Source: Gracilimonas sp. | GTDB taxonomy: Bacteria; Bacteroidota; Rhodothermia; Balneolales; Balneolaceae | Length of the DNA: 64,000 bases | Direction of reading: 5' to 3' | Assembly: GCF_040218225.1 (NCBI RefSeq) | Contig: NZ_JAVJQO010000006.1 | Location: 372,001-436,000, forward strand | Shown here: in pieces, positions 18,501 to 28,227 of the stretch | Layout of the letters: each line of letters begins with the position of its first letter | How positions within the stretch are numbered: the first letter of the stretch is position 1 | Translations under genes and position numbers: made by a program | Notes under the pieces: model-generated | The model's database searches: none | Told to the model about the DNA's origin: nothing | Seen by the model: only the letters and a program-made list of their open reading frames with translations

Positions 18501-19467
18501 AGTTGTAACAGTACTTGATGCCCCCCGAGATGTTCCCCTCCCATCAGATCGTTCATGGGTCGCATCCGGTAACTGTAATTTAACCGATTGTAACTACACA
18601 GCCGAGAATGATATTCTTTTCAGAGGTAAAGCGGCTATCACAAATGGTGAATTTAATTCTTCATTTATAGTACCGAAGGATATTAGCTTTTCAGATAATA
18701 ATGGCCGCATTATTTTCTTTGCCAATAATAATGGACAAACAGCTGGCGGTTCGTTTACAAAAGTTCGTTTTAACGGAGTAAATGAAGATGCTATAGATGA
18801 TGGCTCTGGCCCTCAAATGGATGTATTTCTGAATGATGAACGCTTTGTTAACGGAAACCTGGTGAATAGTTCACCAAAACTAATTATTGAACTTGAAGAC
18901 CAATCTGGCATAAACACTACAGGAACAGGAGTAGGACATGAAATAATTGCTACAATCGATACAGAACCACAACAATCGTTCGTCCTCAACGAGTTTTATG
19001 AGGGCAGTTTAAATGATTTCACGCGGGGGCGTATCGAGTACCCTCTGGATCAACTTCCGGAGGGTAGTTATACCCTTAAAGTTCGAGCGTGGGATGTGCA
19101 CAATAATCCTTCTGAAGAAGAAGTTTTCTTTGAAGTAGCATCGAGTGAGGAGTTAAGCGTCAGAAACGTATACAACTTCCCAAACCCGATGAATGATGCC
19201 ACCCGTTTCAGCTTCGAACATAATCAACCCGGTAACCCACTCGACGTTTCAGTTCGTGTTTACACACTGAGTGGCAAACCGGTTCAGCAAATTGAACAGT
19301 CACTCATAACTACAAGTTCTTATGCCAGTATTTCATGGGATGGCCGTGACCGGGATTATGATCGCCTGGGTAACGGTACTTATATTTATGTGCTTCGGGT
19401 TACAGCAAATACCCCAAAAGGAAGACAAACAACAGAGCAAGTCGAAAAGCTCGTAATTATACGATAA
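15547..19467 (+). CDS. porU: Type IX secretion system sortase PorU
   Basis: A 1306-residue exported protein with signal peptide (residues 1-22) and a gingipain-like C25 cysteine peptidase domain around residues 540-930; the catalytic dyad is H793 (NYSGHGNE) and C827 (VTATCQFGRYDD). The last ~85 residues are a type A sorting domain (YNFPNPMND...GNGTYIYVLRV...EKLVIIR), as in the P. gingivalis protein. PorU removes sorting domains of cargo at the cell surface and attaches cargo to the anionic lipopolysaccharide or its equivalent. porV follows at 54 nt, matching their physical partnership. An odd CxxCxxCxxC cluster lies at C384-C393. Confidence 0.93.
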   Translation: MLNKLLFISGLLCLFIAEPIIAQQLKVVAETDSFTDYEFLNEDLKVMSPYGIMAPVSGNAPRYQILEQAVSTKSGKVSVEKAAVLALSDDSKPIIEVSDPGIYRGQKVSSLSINIARYGENSTKILRKLRIRVYKDGDTRLPELKATKQVNSSSFENGTWYKIPISKNGIYELDSEYLEEMGIDLSSADPRNFQLWGTGGYQLPEANSQPRPSLIQIPIIVEGQNDGVFNNNDRILFYGNSPHQVLRDSINFEHRLHPYSNQSFVFLTVSDSPGDRLSAVNNNISTPSTSRTVDSFLDFIWKDEELNKTEESIKSGRYWFGRRFEASSNGTSIPIFSDTLAGIIQGEPITVEAQFVSRSTRSANFEITVNGQQVRTVNIRGLSCRSCGNCYNCSEGDSGVEGAFKTSLIPTIQNGIIEAEATYNHTESSSRGFLDWFRVVVQRELQAQENRLYFYSPANGSSNELAQYQLSGFDSQPVILDVSDVTNPKLLSSSGSNGNYNFNYYSGNDLRFIAQSTFDQPAMGSLVQPQNLKGITDYPDYIIVTSETFLEYAEDLASYRAQNDGLNPVIVTQQQILNEFSGGVVDPSAIRDYAKFLYDRALNDGQEPPKYLLLFGDTTFDYKNVITNSFQNYIVTYQSSESLERIRSFATDDFFGFLDDSEGDFGTGNTSNSHYMDIGLGRISAQTRAEAAIAVQKIKTYEDPANTGNWQNLLTFAADDDFPSATDRDIHVINADETAERMNYIEPGLRVKKIYEFDYPAEITGSGRQIPGATEEFISTLNEGTLVMNYSGHGNEQTLSDEELFLTNYIPNLSNRDQLALFVTATCQFGRYDDIDAQSGAEQLLFAENGGIVGAFTTTRVVFTGGSPSAGNNFGLNIALSQRMVERNTDGTPLRLGDIFMRTKNSSIGGTTVVSTINSKKFILIGDPATKFRLPEQNAELTSLNDYSENGTDTTLTIQALDQVNLSGQIKDLQGNILSDYNGEAVVTVLDAPRDVPLPSDRSWVASGNCNLTDCNYTAENDILFRGKAAITNGEFNSSFIVPKDISFSDNNGRIIFFANNNGQTAGGSFTKVRFNGVNEDAIDDGSGPQMDVFLNDERFVNGNLVNSSPKLIIELEDQSGINTTGTGVGHEIIATIDTEPQQSFVLNEFYEGSLNDFTRGRIEYPLDQLPEGSYTLKVRAWDVHNNPSEEEVFFEVASSEELSVRNVYNFPNPMNDATRFSFEHNQPGNPLDVSVRVYTLSGKPVQQIEQSLITTSSYASISWDGRDRDYDRLGNGTYIYVLRVTANTPKGRQTTEQVEKLVIIR

Positions 19468-19521
19468 CATCGTAACTTAACCCTGAATCTCTTATATTCA
19501 ATTATCTTAAATTCGTTTTTT

Positions 19522-20679
19522 ATGAAAAGGACAGTATCCATAATAGCGGCAGCATTATTCTTAATGCCTGCCATCACATATGCACAGGTTGCCATTACAG
19601 CGGTGCCCTTTCTTCAAATTGAACCGGATTCGCGCGGTGCCGGAATGGGTAACACCGGAGTGGCAATCGCAGACAACGCATCTGCGCTATTTTGGAACCC
19701 GGCTGGTCTGGCCTTCCAGAAAAGCAATAAAAGAGGATCCAATCAAGCCAGTATTACCCACTCTAATTGGCTAGCCAACTTTAATGTAAGTGATCTATTT
19801 TACGATTATGTAGTAGGTAAATATTATGTTGAAGGTATAGGCACCTTTGGAGCACATCTAACTTACTTAAATCTGGGGGAACAGGTAGAAACGGATGAAA
19901 CAAGCCCAGAACCTATTTCAAGATTTAATAGTTATGAAGTAGCTCTTGGTGGTTCTTATGGTTACCAGGTCAGTAAAAACTTTGGTGTCGGAACCAGCCT
20001 CAGGCTTATCTACTCCAGTTTAGCAAGTGGTACTTCCATTGCAGCCCAAAAGGTAAACCCGGGTAGCAGTGTGGCAGTCGATCTCTCTTTCTTATACAAA
20101 ACAGACATTTTTGCACTTGGTGGAAGAGATGCCCGGTTTAGTTTTGGATCAAACCTGTCTAATCTGGGGCCTGGTATTCAATACACCGATAACGCCCAGA
20201 AGGATCCTCTTCCAACCGTACTACGTTTTGGCTGGTCCTTTGATCTCGATCTCGATGATGAAGGTATTAACCGAATTACCGTAGCTAACGATATCTCCAA
20301 GATTATGGCCCGGACTGATAAGTTTGAGGTTCAAAGCGGAGACTCTACCGTTATCGAGACAAGAGCAGTTGGCCCTATTGAGGCACTGTATAAATCATGG
20401 AACAGCTTCGAGCGCTTCGATGGTCAAAACACCGTAGAAGTTGGACTTATGCAACAGTTTATGATTGGAGCCGGAATTGAATATTGGTATGCTGATCAAT
20501 TCGCTCTGCGAGGTGGTTATTATTTTGAAGATCCACAAAACGGTGACCGTGAATACATCACCTTTGGTGCCGGTATCCGTTATAGCTTTCTGGGTGTTGA
20601 CTTCAGTTATATAAAAACGCTTGAAGAAGATCACCCACTTGCCAACACGTTACGTTTCAGTTTGCTTATTGACTTTTAA
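19522..20679 (+). CDS. porV: Type IX secretion system outer-membrane shuttle protein PorV
   Basis: A 385-residue FadL-like outer-membrane beta-barrel with signal peptide (ending AQ) and the PorV N-terminal hallmark FLQIEPDSRGAGMGNTGVA...WNPAGLA. The C-terminus ends with an aromatic barrel strand (LRFSLLIDF). PorV collects cargo from the translocon and delivers it to PorU at the surface, and it is encoded directly downstream of porU. The barrel-forming alternating strands run through the whole length. The next gene begins 3 nt after its stop. Confidence 0.93.
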   Translation: MKRTVSIIAAALFLMPAITYAQVAITAVPFLQIEPDSRGAGMGNTGVAIADNASALFWNPAGLAFQKSNKRGSNQASITHSNWLANFNVSDLFYDYVVGKYYVEGIGTFGAHLTYLNLGEQVETDETSPEPISRFNSYEVALGGSYGYQVSKNFGVGTSLRLIYSSLASGTSIAAQKVNPGSSVAVDLSFLYKTDIFALGGRDARFSFGSNLSNLGPGIQYTDNAQKDPLPTVLRFGWSFDLDLDDEGINRITVANDISKIMARTDKFEVQSGDSTVIETRAVGPIEALYKSWNSFERFDGQNTVEVGLMQQFMIGAGIEYWYADQFALRGGYYFEDPQNGDREYITFGAGIRYSFLGVDFSYIKTLEEDHPLANTLRFSLLIDF

Positions 20680-20682
20680 TAC

Positions 20683-23600
20683 ATGCAGCATTTGAAGTTT
20701 TTCATGAAGAGCATGTTAGTCATTAGCATGCTCTTTCTATTTTGGACCAACGACTCCCACGCACAGCAGATTTCTGTTCAGCGTTCTCATGCTATTTCTG
20801 AGCCACAACCTATAGTTAGTGAGAACCTCAATGCTACAGGAACTCTGAATGTAGTCGCCATCATGGTTGAATTTCAACCAGATAGTAATCGTCTGACCTC
20901 CGGAACCGGTATTTTTGGCCCCGATGGAATGGATGGACTACCCTATCTTTCCAATGCCGAAGATTTTCGGGTTGAACCACTTCCGCATGACCAAGGGTAT
21001 TTTGAAGCCCATCTCGAGTTTGCCAAAAACTATTATGAGCAATCATCAGACGGAGACCTGACTATTGAATACCAGGTACTCCCAACTATCTATCGCCTTC
21101 CAAAAAAAATGGAAGAGTACTCCCCAACCGGCGAAACTTTCACCAACGAAAAAGTAGCTGAGCTTGCACGAGATGCCTGGCAAAAAGTAGAAGCTGAAGG
21201 TGGTTTCAATGAGATTAGCGATGTTCCCGAAGAAACAGCCTTTATCATTTTTCATGCAGGCGTTGGCCGGGATATTGAACTCACCGGCACCAACCTCGAC
21301 ATCACTCCTTTTGATATTCCCTCCCTTTATCTTCGTAAAGAAAATCTTGGGAATCTTCTTGGAGATCCTTCCTTCATTGGCTTTCCCGTTAAAAATGGCG
21401 CTTTTCGTGTAACCAACTCAATGATTATACCCCGCACTCAAACCCGTCGCGGACTAGATATACAGGAAAATGAATTTGCCTTTCCACTTTCAATTAATGG
21501 ATTGTTATGTGCTTCTATTGGAAGTCATTTAGGTTTACCAGATTTATTCAATACTGAAACCGGAGATCCCGCAATTGGTCGTTTTGGCCTAATGGATGGA
21601 GCTGGGTTCTTCTCGTATAATGGGCTTCTTCCTCCCGAACCCTCAGCCTGGGAGAAAATGTATTTGGGATGGGAAACCCCTTTTGAAATTGATGTAAACA
21701 CCGCGGGCGATATACAATTACCTGCCAGCTCGCTGGATCAGCCCAATTCCATCGCTAAATATAGCCTGTCTGATTCTGAATACTTCCTCATCGAAAACCG
21801 TCATCGGGACCCCGATGGTACCGGAATTACGTTAACCATTCGTCAGCCTGATGGAACTGAAGTCCAACAGACATTCACCAATCAGGATGAAGCTTTTGTA
21901 TTCCAGGAATCTGACTTTGACACCTTGTTGCAAGCCGGAACTTTTGTTAACGCTTCCAATTTTGACTTCAGCCTTCCCGGAGGTTTGGATGTTGGTGAAG
22001 ATGAAGATAATCCAGCTGATGACCGGGAGCTTAACGGAGGAGTCCTGATCTGGCATATTGATGAAGCTATGATAAATATGCAGCTTCAGAGTGAACGGGT
22101 AAATGCAGATGAGAAACGGCGAGGAGTTGACTTAGAAGAAGCAGACGGAGCCCAGGATATTGGCCCCGGAGTACCTGGCGCGCTCGATAACAGCGCAGCC
22201 TTTGGCTCAGCATATGACTATTGGTGGAGTGAAAATGACTATCGGGTAATTTTGCAAACTGGTCAGGAGATTAGCTTTTATCAAAACAGGTTTGGAGCCG
22301 ACACTCGGCCTAATAACCGAAGTAACTCAGGAGCCCCTTCCTTTTTTGAGCTATACGATTTCTCTGATAATCTGCCTACGGCTTCTTTTAAGATACGTGC
22401 TGATGAACCTAACTCAGACTTATATACATCGCGATTTTCTGTACAACTGGATTCATCACAGAGCTATTTTACCAGTGATGATCCTTACTATAATTATTTC
22501 CCACTCTCTCTGTCTATTTTCGAAACCGCCTCCGATACTTTCTTGATAGTTCCATCACAGGAGTCAGTAACAGCCCTTTCTATTTCTGATCCTGCCAACA
22601 TGCAATACCAGATTTCAGATGCAGCCATTCAACAACCTTTCATAGGGAATGAATTGGTTATTGCTGAAAAGCCGGAAGAAGGTTCCCCTGATATTGCTGT
22701 AGCTTCTGTTTCATGGAATGAAAATACACAGCTGTTCGATACTACCTGGACTGCCACACTCCCTTCAAACAAGGGATTTCTGAGTTCCCAAACCGGAGCT
22801 AATATAGTGGCTGATTTCACTGATGCTGGCTTAACTGCCGATAATGGAAGTCCGACATCTGAGGGAGCTTCACCCTTTCAACGCTCTGAAGTAATTGATA
22901 GTGAATTTTCAGAAGCCGACGACTCCGGGGTTTCATTTTCATCATTAAGCGGGTTTACATTTTCTCCTGTTTCAGGTGAAAACCGGCTTTACACCGGAAC
23001 TGTACTCCTCGGAAATCGTGTCGTTTTCTATGTGTTTGAAGACAATCGTTTTCTATTTATTGACCCCGAATCGGACCAAAGAGAATTCCCTGTTTTTGAA
23101 GAAGAAGCTGCAGAATGGCCGGCTATTTTAGATGATGCTTCTATCCTGAGGGTTGATAAGAGCAATAATCAGCTTGTTGCAAAAAACCAACTTGGAACCA
23201 CCGAAAATTATTATCCTGTTGACGCACCGGAAGGCGTGCAATTTATAGGAACCCCACTTTATGCTGATTTAATTGCTTCCGGCTCGGAATATGCAACATT
23301 GGTAACAGGACAGGATAGCCTTTCCCTGAATATTTATGCATATAATAATGAGGGGATGCCAATTAGTGGATTCCCATTGTACGTTGGACAAGCCACATCT
23401 GCTCAAAATCAACCTATTCACCCTATTATATATAATGGAGCATTGTATGCTGTCAGCCACGATGGTACGGTAAAATCGTGGAATTTAACCCAGGTTACTG
23501 ATGCCAAATGGGCTTCGCGTTATGGATCTGCTCCTTTTAACAAAGTGTCTGCCCGTGTTGAAAGTAGTCAAGACAATCCTTCTTCAGATTTTGGAATACT

Positions 23601-23877
23601 CAACGAAGTTGAAACTTACAATTGGCCTAATCCGGCAACAGATCACACCAATATTCGTTTTGAACTTGCTGAACCCGGTGGTACCGTCCAGATCACGGTA
23701 ATTACCATGAGCGGACGCATTATCTTCGAGCAATCCGTTACCTCGTCTGGAGGATTTCCACAGGAAGTACAGGTGCAAACAAGCAACTGGGGAAGTGGCG
23801 GATACGTTGCACGTGTGAAGGCAACTGTCGATGGCAAAACAGAAACCAAACTCATTAAAATTGGAGTTGTGCACTAA
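20683..23877 (+). CDS. M6-type metalloprotease-like protein with destroyed HEXXH, T9SS cargo
   Basis: A 1064-residue exported protein with signal peptide (to SHAQ) and an M6 (immune inhibitor A-like) peptidase fold over residues ~55-560. Alignment by eye to the family block C-HExxH-xLGLPDL gives C276-ASIGS-HLGLPDLFNTE: both zinc His and the catalytic Glu are replaced (277-281). Surrounding family motifs survive (GRFGLMDGAGFF, PSAWEKMYLGW, LIENRHRDPDG, GVLIWHIDE). The last ~85 residues are a type A sorting domain (YNWPNPATDHTNIRFEL...GGYVARV). It probably reaches the surface through the T9SS as a non-catalytic protein. Its stop overlaps the next start. Confidence 0.85.
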   Translation: MQHLKFFMKSMLVISMLFLFWTNDSHAQQISVQRSHAISEPQPIVSENLNATGTLNVVAIMVEFQPDSNRLTSGTGIFGPDGMDGLPYLSNAEDFRVEPLPHDQGYFEAHLEFAKNYYEQSSDGDLTIEYQVLPTIYRLPKKMEEYSPTGETFTNEKVAELARDAWQKVEAEGGFNEISDVPEETAFIIFHAGVGRDIELTGTNLDITPFDIPSLYLRKENLGNLLGDPSFIGFPVKNGAFRVTNSMIIPRTQTRRGLDIQENEFAFPLSINGLLCASIGSHLGLPDLFNTETGDPAIGRFGLMDGAGFFSYNGLLPPEPSAWEKMYLGWETPFEIDVNTAGDIQLPASSLDQPNSIAKYSLSDSEYFLIENRHRDPDGTGITLTIRQPDGTEVQQTFTNQDEAFVFQESDFDTLLQAGTFVNASNFDFSLPGGLDVGEDEDNPADDRELNGGVLIWHIDEAMINMQLQSERVNADEKRRGVDLEEADGAQDIGPGVPGALDNSAAFGSAYDYWWSENDYRVILQTGQEISFYQNRFGADTRPNNRSNSGAPSFFELYDFSDNLPTASFKIRADEPNSDLYTSRFSVQLDSSQSYFTSDDPYYNYFPLSLSIFETASDTFLIVPSQESVTALSISDPANMQYQISDAAIQQPFIGNELVIAEKPEEGSPDIAVASVSWNENTQLFDTTWTATLPSNKGFLSSQTGANIVADFTDAGLTADNGSPTSEGASPFQRSEVIDSEFSEADDSGVSFSSLSGFTFSPVSGENRLYTGTVLLGNRVVFYVFEDNRFLFIDPESDQREFPVFEEEAAEWPAILDDASILRVDKSNNQLVAKNQLGTTENYYPVDAPEGVQFIGTPLYADLIASGSEYATLVTGQDSLSLNIYAYNNEGMPISGFPLYVGQATSAQNQPIHPIIYNGALYAVSHDGTVKSWNLTQVTDAKWASRYGSAPFNKVSARVESSQDNPSSDFGILNEVETYNWPNPATDHTNIRFELAEPGGTVQITVITMSGRIIFEQSVTSSGGFPQEVQVQTSNWGSGGYVARVKATVDGKTETKLIKIGVVH

Positions 23878-26800
23878 TGAGAAGTCTTAAACTAATTTCG
23901 GTTTTCTGTCTGCTTTTTGGATTCCTTCCATTGGCCTCTCAAGCCCAAACAGATGTTCAGTTTTATGACTATCCCATGAACCATCTGGATTGGTACACTA
24001 TTGAAAGCGAACATTTTTTAGTGCATTTCCAGGAGGGGAATAGCCGGTCTGCTCAAGTTGTATCCCGCATCGCAGAAGAAATTCACCCCCCCATTACCGG
24101 CCTCTATCAATATACTCCGGATGAGAAGGTAAGTATTGTACTCAAAGATCGGGAAGATTATTCAAATGGAGCTGCTTATTTCTTTGATAACAAAATTGAT
24201 ATCTGGTTACCAGCTCTAAATACCCCTCTTCGCGGAACCCATAATTGGCTGCGAAATGTAATTACGCATGAATACGTGCATATCATTCAGATTCAAAAAG
24301 GAATGAAGCGCAGCCGTAAGATACCAGCTTTCTATTTCCAGTGGTTATCTTATGAAGATGTTCGAAGACCAGATGTTCTATACGGATTTCCAAATGGCAT
24401 CATCACCATGCCTTTTGCAACAGTAAATATTCCAGCCTGGCTGGCTGAAGGAACGGCTCAATATCAAACCGCCGGACTTTTATATGAAACCTGGGACAGT
24501 CACCGGGATATGATCTTGCGTACCCGTATCCTCACTGACACCTACTTCTCGCTTCAACAAATGGGGACTTTCTCATCCAAAACCAGCCTCGAACGTGAAA
24601 CGGTTTACAATCAGGGCTATGCCTTTGTTATTTACCTTGCCAATCGTTTTGGGGATGATATACTCAGAGAAATCACCTCCGCTCTGGGAGAAAAAGGAGT
24701 ATACACGGTTGAAGAAGCTATAGGAATTGCTACTGATATTCCCGGCAAAGAGGTCTTCCAAAACTGGATTGACGAACGTAAAGAGTTTTATGCAAAAGCT
24801 ACAGATAACATCACACCAACCATTTCAGATACCGTTGAAAAATATGGATTCTTTAATTTTTACCCGCAACTATCCCCCGACGGTTCCCGGCTAGCCTACC
24901 TTTCAAATAAGGGCGTTGATTTCGGGTTGCTTTCTTTATACCTGAAGGATGCAAACGGTGATGAAAAAGAAGTGGCTGTAATTGACAACTTTGATTTTCA
25001 TCAGCATAAGGACCATGTAAGTGCGGTAGAACCTATACTCACGTTTCTTGAAACGTCATTTTCATTTTCACCGGATGGTAAAAAAATTACTTATGCCATC
25101 AACAAGAAGAATAAGTATGGTGAACATTACCGCGATATTTTTATTTATGATATCGAAACCGAAAAAAATAAGCGACTAACTCACAGCGCTCGTATAGAAT
25201 CACCAGCCTGGAATAAAGACAGTGACAAAATTATAGCCGTTCAATATTCACAGGGCACTCAAAATCTGGTTCTGCTTCATCCCGAACATCCGGATTCAGT
25301 AACTCAGCTAACAAACTACAAAAACGGCGAAACGATTTTTACTCCAAAATGGGGGCCTACAGAATCAAAAATCTATTTTGCTAAAGCCAGCTCAGGAAAC
25401 CGTGATATCTATATTCTAGATATTGAATCCGGTGTTATTCTCCCCTATCTGGCTGACAAGTATACCGATTACCGTGACCCACATATTGGTCCTGATGGCA
25501 ACTACTTGTACTATTCTGCAAACCCTGAGGGTATTTTCAATATCTTTCGTGTTCCCCTGTCCAGCGGGGAATCACAACAGCTTACCAGTGTAATCGGTGG
25601 TGCATTTATGCCTTACATTGGAAAAGATGGAACGCTGTACTACTCTGAGTATCACGCTGATGGATATAAGATTAAATCATCCGGAGAAAACAAATTACTT
25701 GCACAGCCTCAATTTGGGTTTTATGAACCTCCCTTTCCCGACGGAGTGATGGAGCTTGGTGGTGATTTTGAGTACATCAACAAGCTTAATGATTTTGATG
25801 ACACCGATATCCGTCCTTTTGACGAGCAAGCGCAAGCCATAGCCGACACTGGAAGCTATAACTTTGAAATGTCGACTATTGACGATGAAGGCAGTCGTAC
25901 TTACCGGGAATATGAAGACACCTATTCCGGATTTAGCTTTTTCCCCGTTCTAAGATTTGATAACTATTCACAGGTTAATGGCAACAACGGTTCCTTGATA
26001 AAAAATGGGGAATTTGGACAATTTGGAGAGAACCTCCTTCGGGATGCCAAACCCGGCGTATATTTTTCTTCGCGCGACGTAATTGACAAGCTCAGTTTGT
26101 TCGGTGGATTAATGGTAGGAGTAGCTTCACAGCCTGCCGAGAGCATTGGTGGCTTTTTCCGTCCCGACAGGCTATTTGGATTAGACCGGGATGCATTTCT
26201 TATTGCAGAACATAGGGGACTTCCATTTATCGAACGCAGCTGGTCGCCTACTGTGGCTCTCGAGATTTACAATCTCAGACGTAATGTATCGGATGGATTA
26301 TCAATTGAGGAGTTCCGATGCACATCCTGCGGGCAACCCGATACCTTGTCAGTCGACATAGCTTATGATATCTGGGAAGCTGGTTTGTATTTCAGAAGTA
26401 AACTAAGCCGCCGCAGCTTACTTGAGCTGGGCATCATTTACAGCCCTTATCGAGTCTCTACAGACGACTTCTATTCCCGCGAACTCAAAGCCCAGGTTAG
26501 TGGATCTTCTTCACAATACTTCCGTGGAACTACCTTATCAGCCGCCTATACTTTTGACTATTACATGTATTCAAACGATGCTGACATTGCCCCGCTTGGT
26601 TTAAAGGGATATGCGCGCTACCAATTTCAGCCCTCCAAATTATTGGAAGAATATGAAATCAAGGATGGCTCTCTGTCACCGATATTCAAGACCTCCAACA
26701 ACCATTCTACAGAAATCCACATGCGCTATGGATTCAAAACATTCGGCGATCAGGCTTTCCAGGCTCGTGTTCGCGGATTTCACTACTTCAACAACCCCAG

Positions 26801-27239
26801 AGATTCCTTTTATGCAGATTATGTAGGTGGGTTCATGGGAATGAGAAGCTATCCCTATTTTGCACTTGGTGGAACTACAACCGGCTTCGCCAGTCTCTCC
26901 TGGTTTGCTCCTATTTTTAGAAACATCAATAAACAGGCCGGACCATATATACTGGATAAAGTTTTTGCGCGTTTCTTTTTTGAAACCGGCAACGGGTGGC
27001 AAAGTCCATATGATACCGGAAGCAACCTGAAATCAGGTGTGGGTGCAGAGTTAAGAATGGCATTGAACGGATATTACTTATTTCCTTTGAAGTTTTTTAT
27101 AAGCGGCTCTTATGGATTCAACGAGTTTACACTGACCTTGCCCGAAGACTTTATAACAAATTCTCAAAGTAACAAGGTTACTTATGGGCGTGAATTACTT
27201 ATTCATTTCGGTATAACCTTTGATTTTGAACTGTTATGA
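23877..27239 (+). CDS. Peptidase_MA-like gluzincin / PD40 beta-propeller / outer-membrane barrel protein
   Basis: A 1120-residue exported protein with signal peptide ending AQA. Residues ~30-310 form a gluzincin metallopeptidase domain with H131-E132-xx-H135 (THEYVHIIQ) and the third ligand E191 in WLAEGTAQY. Residues ~320-640 carry TolB/PD40-type propeller blades (LSPDGSRLAYLS, FSPDGKKITYA, IGPDGNYLYYS). The rest is beta-rich and ends in an aromatic-terminated strand (LLIHFGITFDFELL), as in outer-membrane barrels. A CxxC pair lies at C815/C818. It overlaps its neighbours on both sides and is probably a surface or envelope peptidase in the porU-porV operon. Confidence 0.85.
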   Translation: MRSLKLISVFCLLFGFLPLASQAQTDVQFYDYPMNHLDWYTIESEHFLVHFQEGNSRSAQVVSRIAEEIHPPITGLYQYTPDEKVSIVLKDREDYSNGAAYFFDNKIDIWLPALNTPLRGTHNWLRNVITHEYVHIIQIQKGMKRSRKIPAFYFQWLSYEDVRRPDVLYGFPNGIITMPFATVNIPAWLAEGTAQYQTAGLLYETWDSHRDMILRTRILTDTYFSLQQMGTFSSKTSLERETVYNQGYAFVIYLANRFGDDILREITSALGEKGVYTVEEAIGIATDIPGKEVFQNWIDERKEFYAKATDNITPTISDTVEKYGFFNFYPQLSPDGSRLAYLSNKGVDFGLLSLYLKDANGDEKEVAVIDNFDFHQHKDHVSAVEPILTFLETSFSFSPDGKKITYAINKKNKYGEHYRDIFIYDIETEKNKRLTHSARIESPAWNKDSDKIIAVQYSQGTQNLVLLHPEHPDSVTQLTNYKNGETIFTPKWGPTESKIYFAKASSGNRDIYILDIESGVILPYLADKYTDYRDPHIGPDGNYLYYSANPEGIFNIFRVPLSSGESQQLTSVIGGAFMPYIGKDGTLYYSEYHADGYKIKSSGENKLLAQPQFGFYEPPFPDGVMELGGDFEYINKLNDFDDTDIRPFDEQAQAIADTGSYNFEMSTIDDEGSRTYREYEDTYSGFSFFPVLRFDNYSQVNGNNGSLIKNGEFGQFGENLLRDAKPGVYFSSRDVIDKLSLFGGLMVGVASQPAESIGGFFRPDRLFGLDRDAFLIAEHRGLPFIERSWSPTVALEIYNLRRNVSDGLSIEEFRCTSCGQPDTLSVDIAYDIWEAGLYFRSKLSRRSLLELGIIYSPYRVSTDDFYSRELKAQVSGSSSQYFRGTTLSAAYTFDYYMYSNDADIAPLGLKGYARYQFQPSKLLEEYEIKDGSLSPIFKTSNNHSTEIHMRYGFKTFGDQAFQARVRGFHYFNNPRDSFYADYVGGFMGMRSYPYFALGGTTTGFASLSWFAPIFRNINKQAGPYILDKVFARFFFETGNGWQSPYDTGSNLKSGVGAELRMALNGYYLFPLKFFISGSYGFNEFTLTLPEDFITNSQSNKVTYGRELLIHFGITFDFELL

Positions 27240-28204
27240 GACAGATAACTTTAATACTAGCCCTCCTACTCTCCATTCCAGCTGGCAGTATTGCTCAAAC
27301 GCTGAACAGTTTCAGTAATGAGATATTTAAGCAGAAGAAGACGAAAGAAAAGCGTAATCAGGAAATAGATATTTCCGATTTCACTTACCAAAATACCTTT
27401 TCAAACAGTAATTCATCCTTTTTGGAACTCCCCCGCACCAATCCTGCAATTGCATTTGCTGCATCAGCTATAATTCCCGGATCAGGGCAAGCAGCCAATG
27501 GTAAATGGGTTCGAGCCGGAATTTACTTTGCTGTAGAAGCAGTAGGAATCATCTATCACCTCGACCGTAATGCAACTGCCCGCAGACAAGAAAAAGCTTA
27601 TGAAGAGTTTACCCATCAAAACTGGAGCGTACTTGCCTATGCCGAATGGCTGGTAAATTACTCCATGCAAAATAACCTGGATAATGGCTGGGAAAATCTT
27701 CAGGCTCATATTGATGGAAAAAACCCTGACTTTAGTAATACCACCAACGATTGGTCTAAAGTAAACATTGGGCTCTTGCATGAGGTTGAACAAGAAACAC
27801 CCTTTGTTTTTGAAAACAGATATGGCAGTGAGTTTTCGCATTTATTACCTGACTATGGATCGCAGCAATACTATGAACTGATCAGTAAGTACTATCAATA
27901 TCAGCCGGGCTGGCAAGATTGGTATGGACAGGTTACGACAGCCAATAATCAAAACCCTGACTTGTACAGATATATGTGGAATGGGCGGGATGAGCCTTTT
28001 ACTCTTTTCTACCAGGGGCGCGATCGTGCACAGGAATTCAACGACAACTACCGAGCCGCAGGGAACATCCTTAAGCTGTTGGTAGTAAACCATGTTGTCT
28101 CCGCCTTCGACGCATTGTTCACGGTTCAGCTTAAAAACAGCCGAATTGAGACTAATACAAATCTCATGAAGATGGAGCAATTTTCTGTAACCTGGCACTT
28201 TTAA
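27236..28204 (+). CDS. DUF5683-like exported/membrane protein
   Basis: A 322-residue protein with signal peptide (SIPAGSIAQ). The segment NPAIAFAASAIIPGSGQAANGKWVRAGIY, split by a hydrophobic helix, matches the start of DUF5683-type domains (SLVLPGSGQ-like). The C-terminus ends in FSVTWHF, a barrel-like last strand. Function is not known. It overlaps the preceding gene by 4 nt (ATGA), so it is translationally coupled to the peptidase/propeller protein. Confidence 0.7.
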   Translation: MRQITLILALLLSIPAGSIAQTLNSFSNEIFKQKKTKEKRNQEIDISDFTYQNTFSNSNSSFLELPRTNPAIAFAASAIIPGSGQAANGKWVRAGIYFAVEAVGIIYHLDRNATARRQEKAYEEFTHQNWSVLAYAEWLVNYSMQNNLDNGWENLQAHIDGKNPDFSNTTNDWSKVNIGLLHEVEQETPFVFENRYGSEFSHLLPDYGSQQYYELISKYYQYQPGWQDWYGQVTTANNQNPDLYRYMWNGRDEPFTLFYQGRDRAQEFNDNYRAAGNILKLLVVNHVVSAFDALFTVQLKNSRIETNTNLMKMEQFSVTWHF

Positions 28205-28227
28205 CACGTCTATAGTTCCTGTATTTT

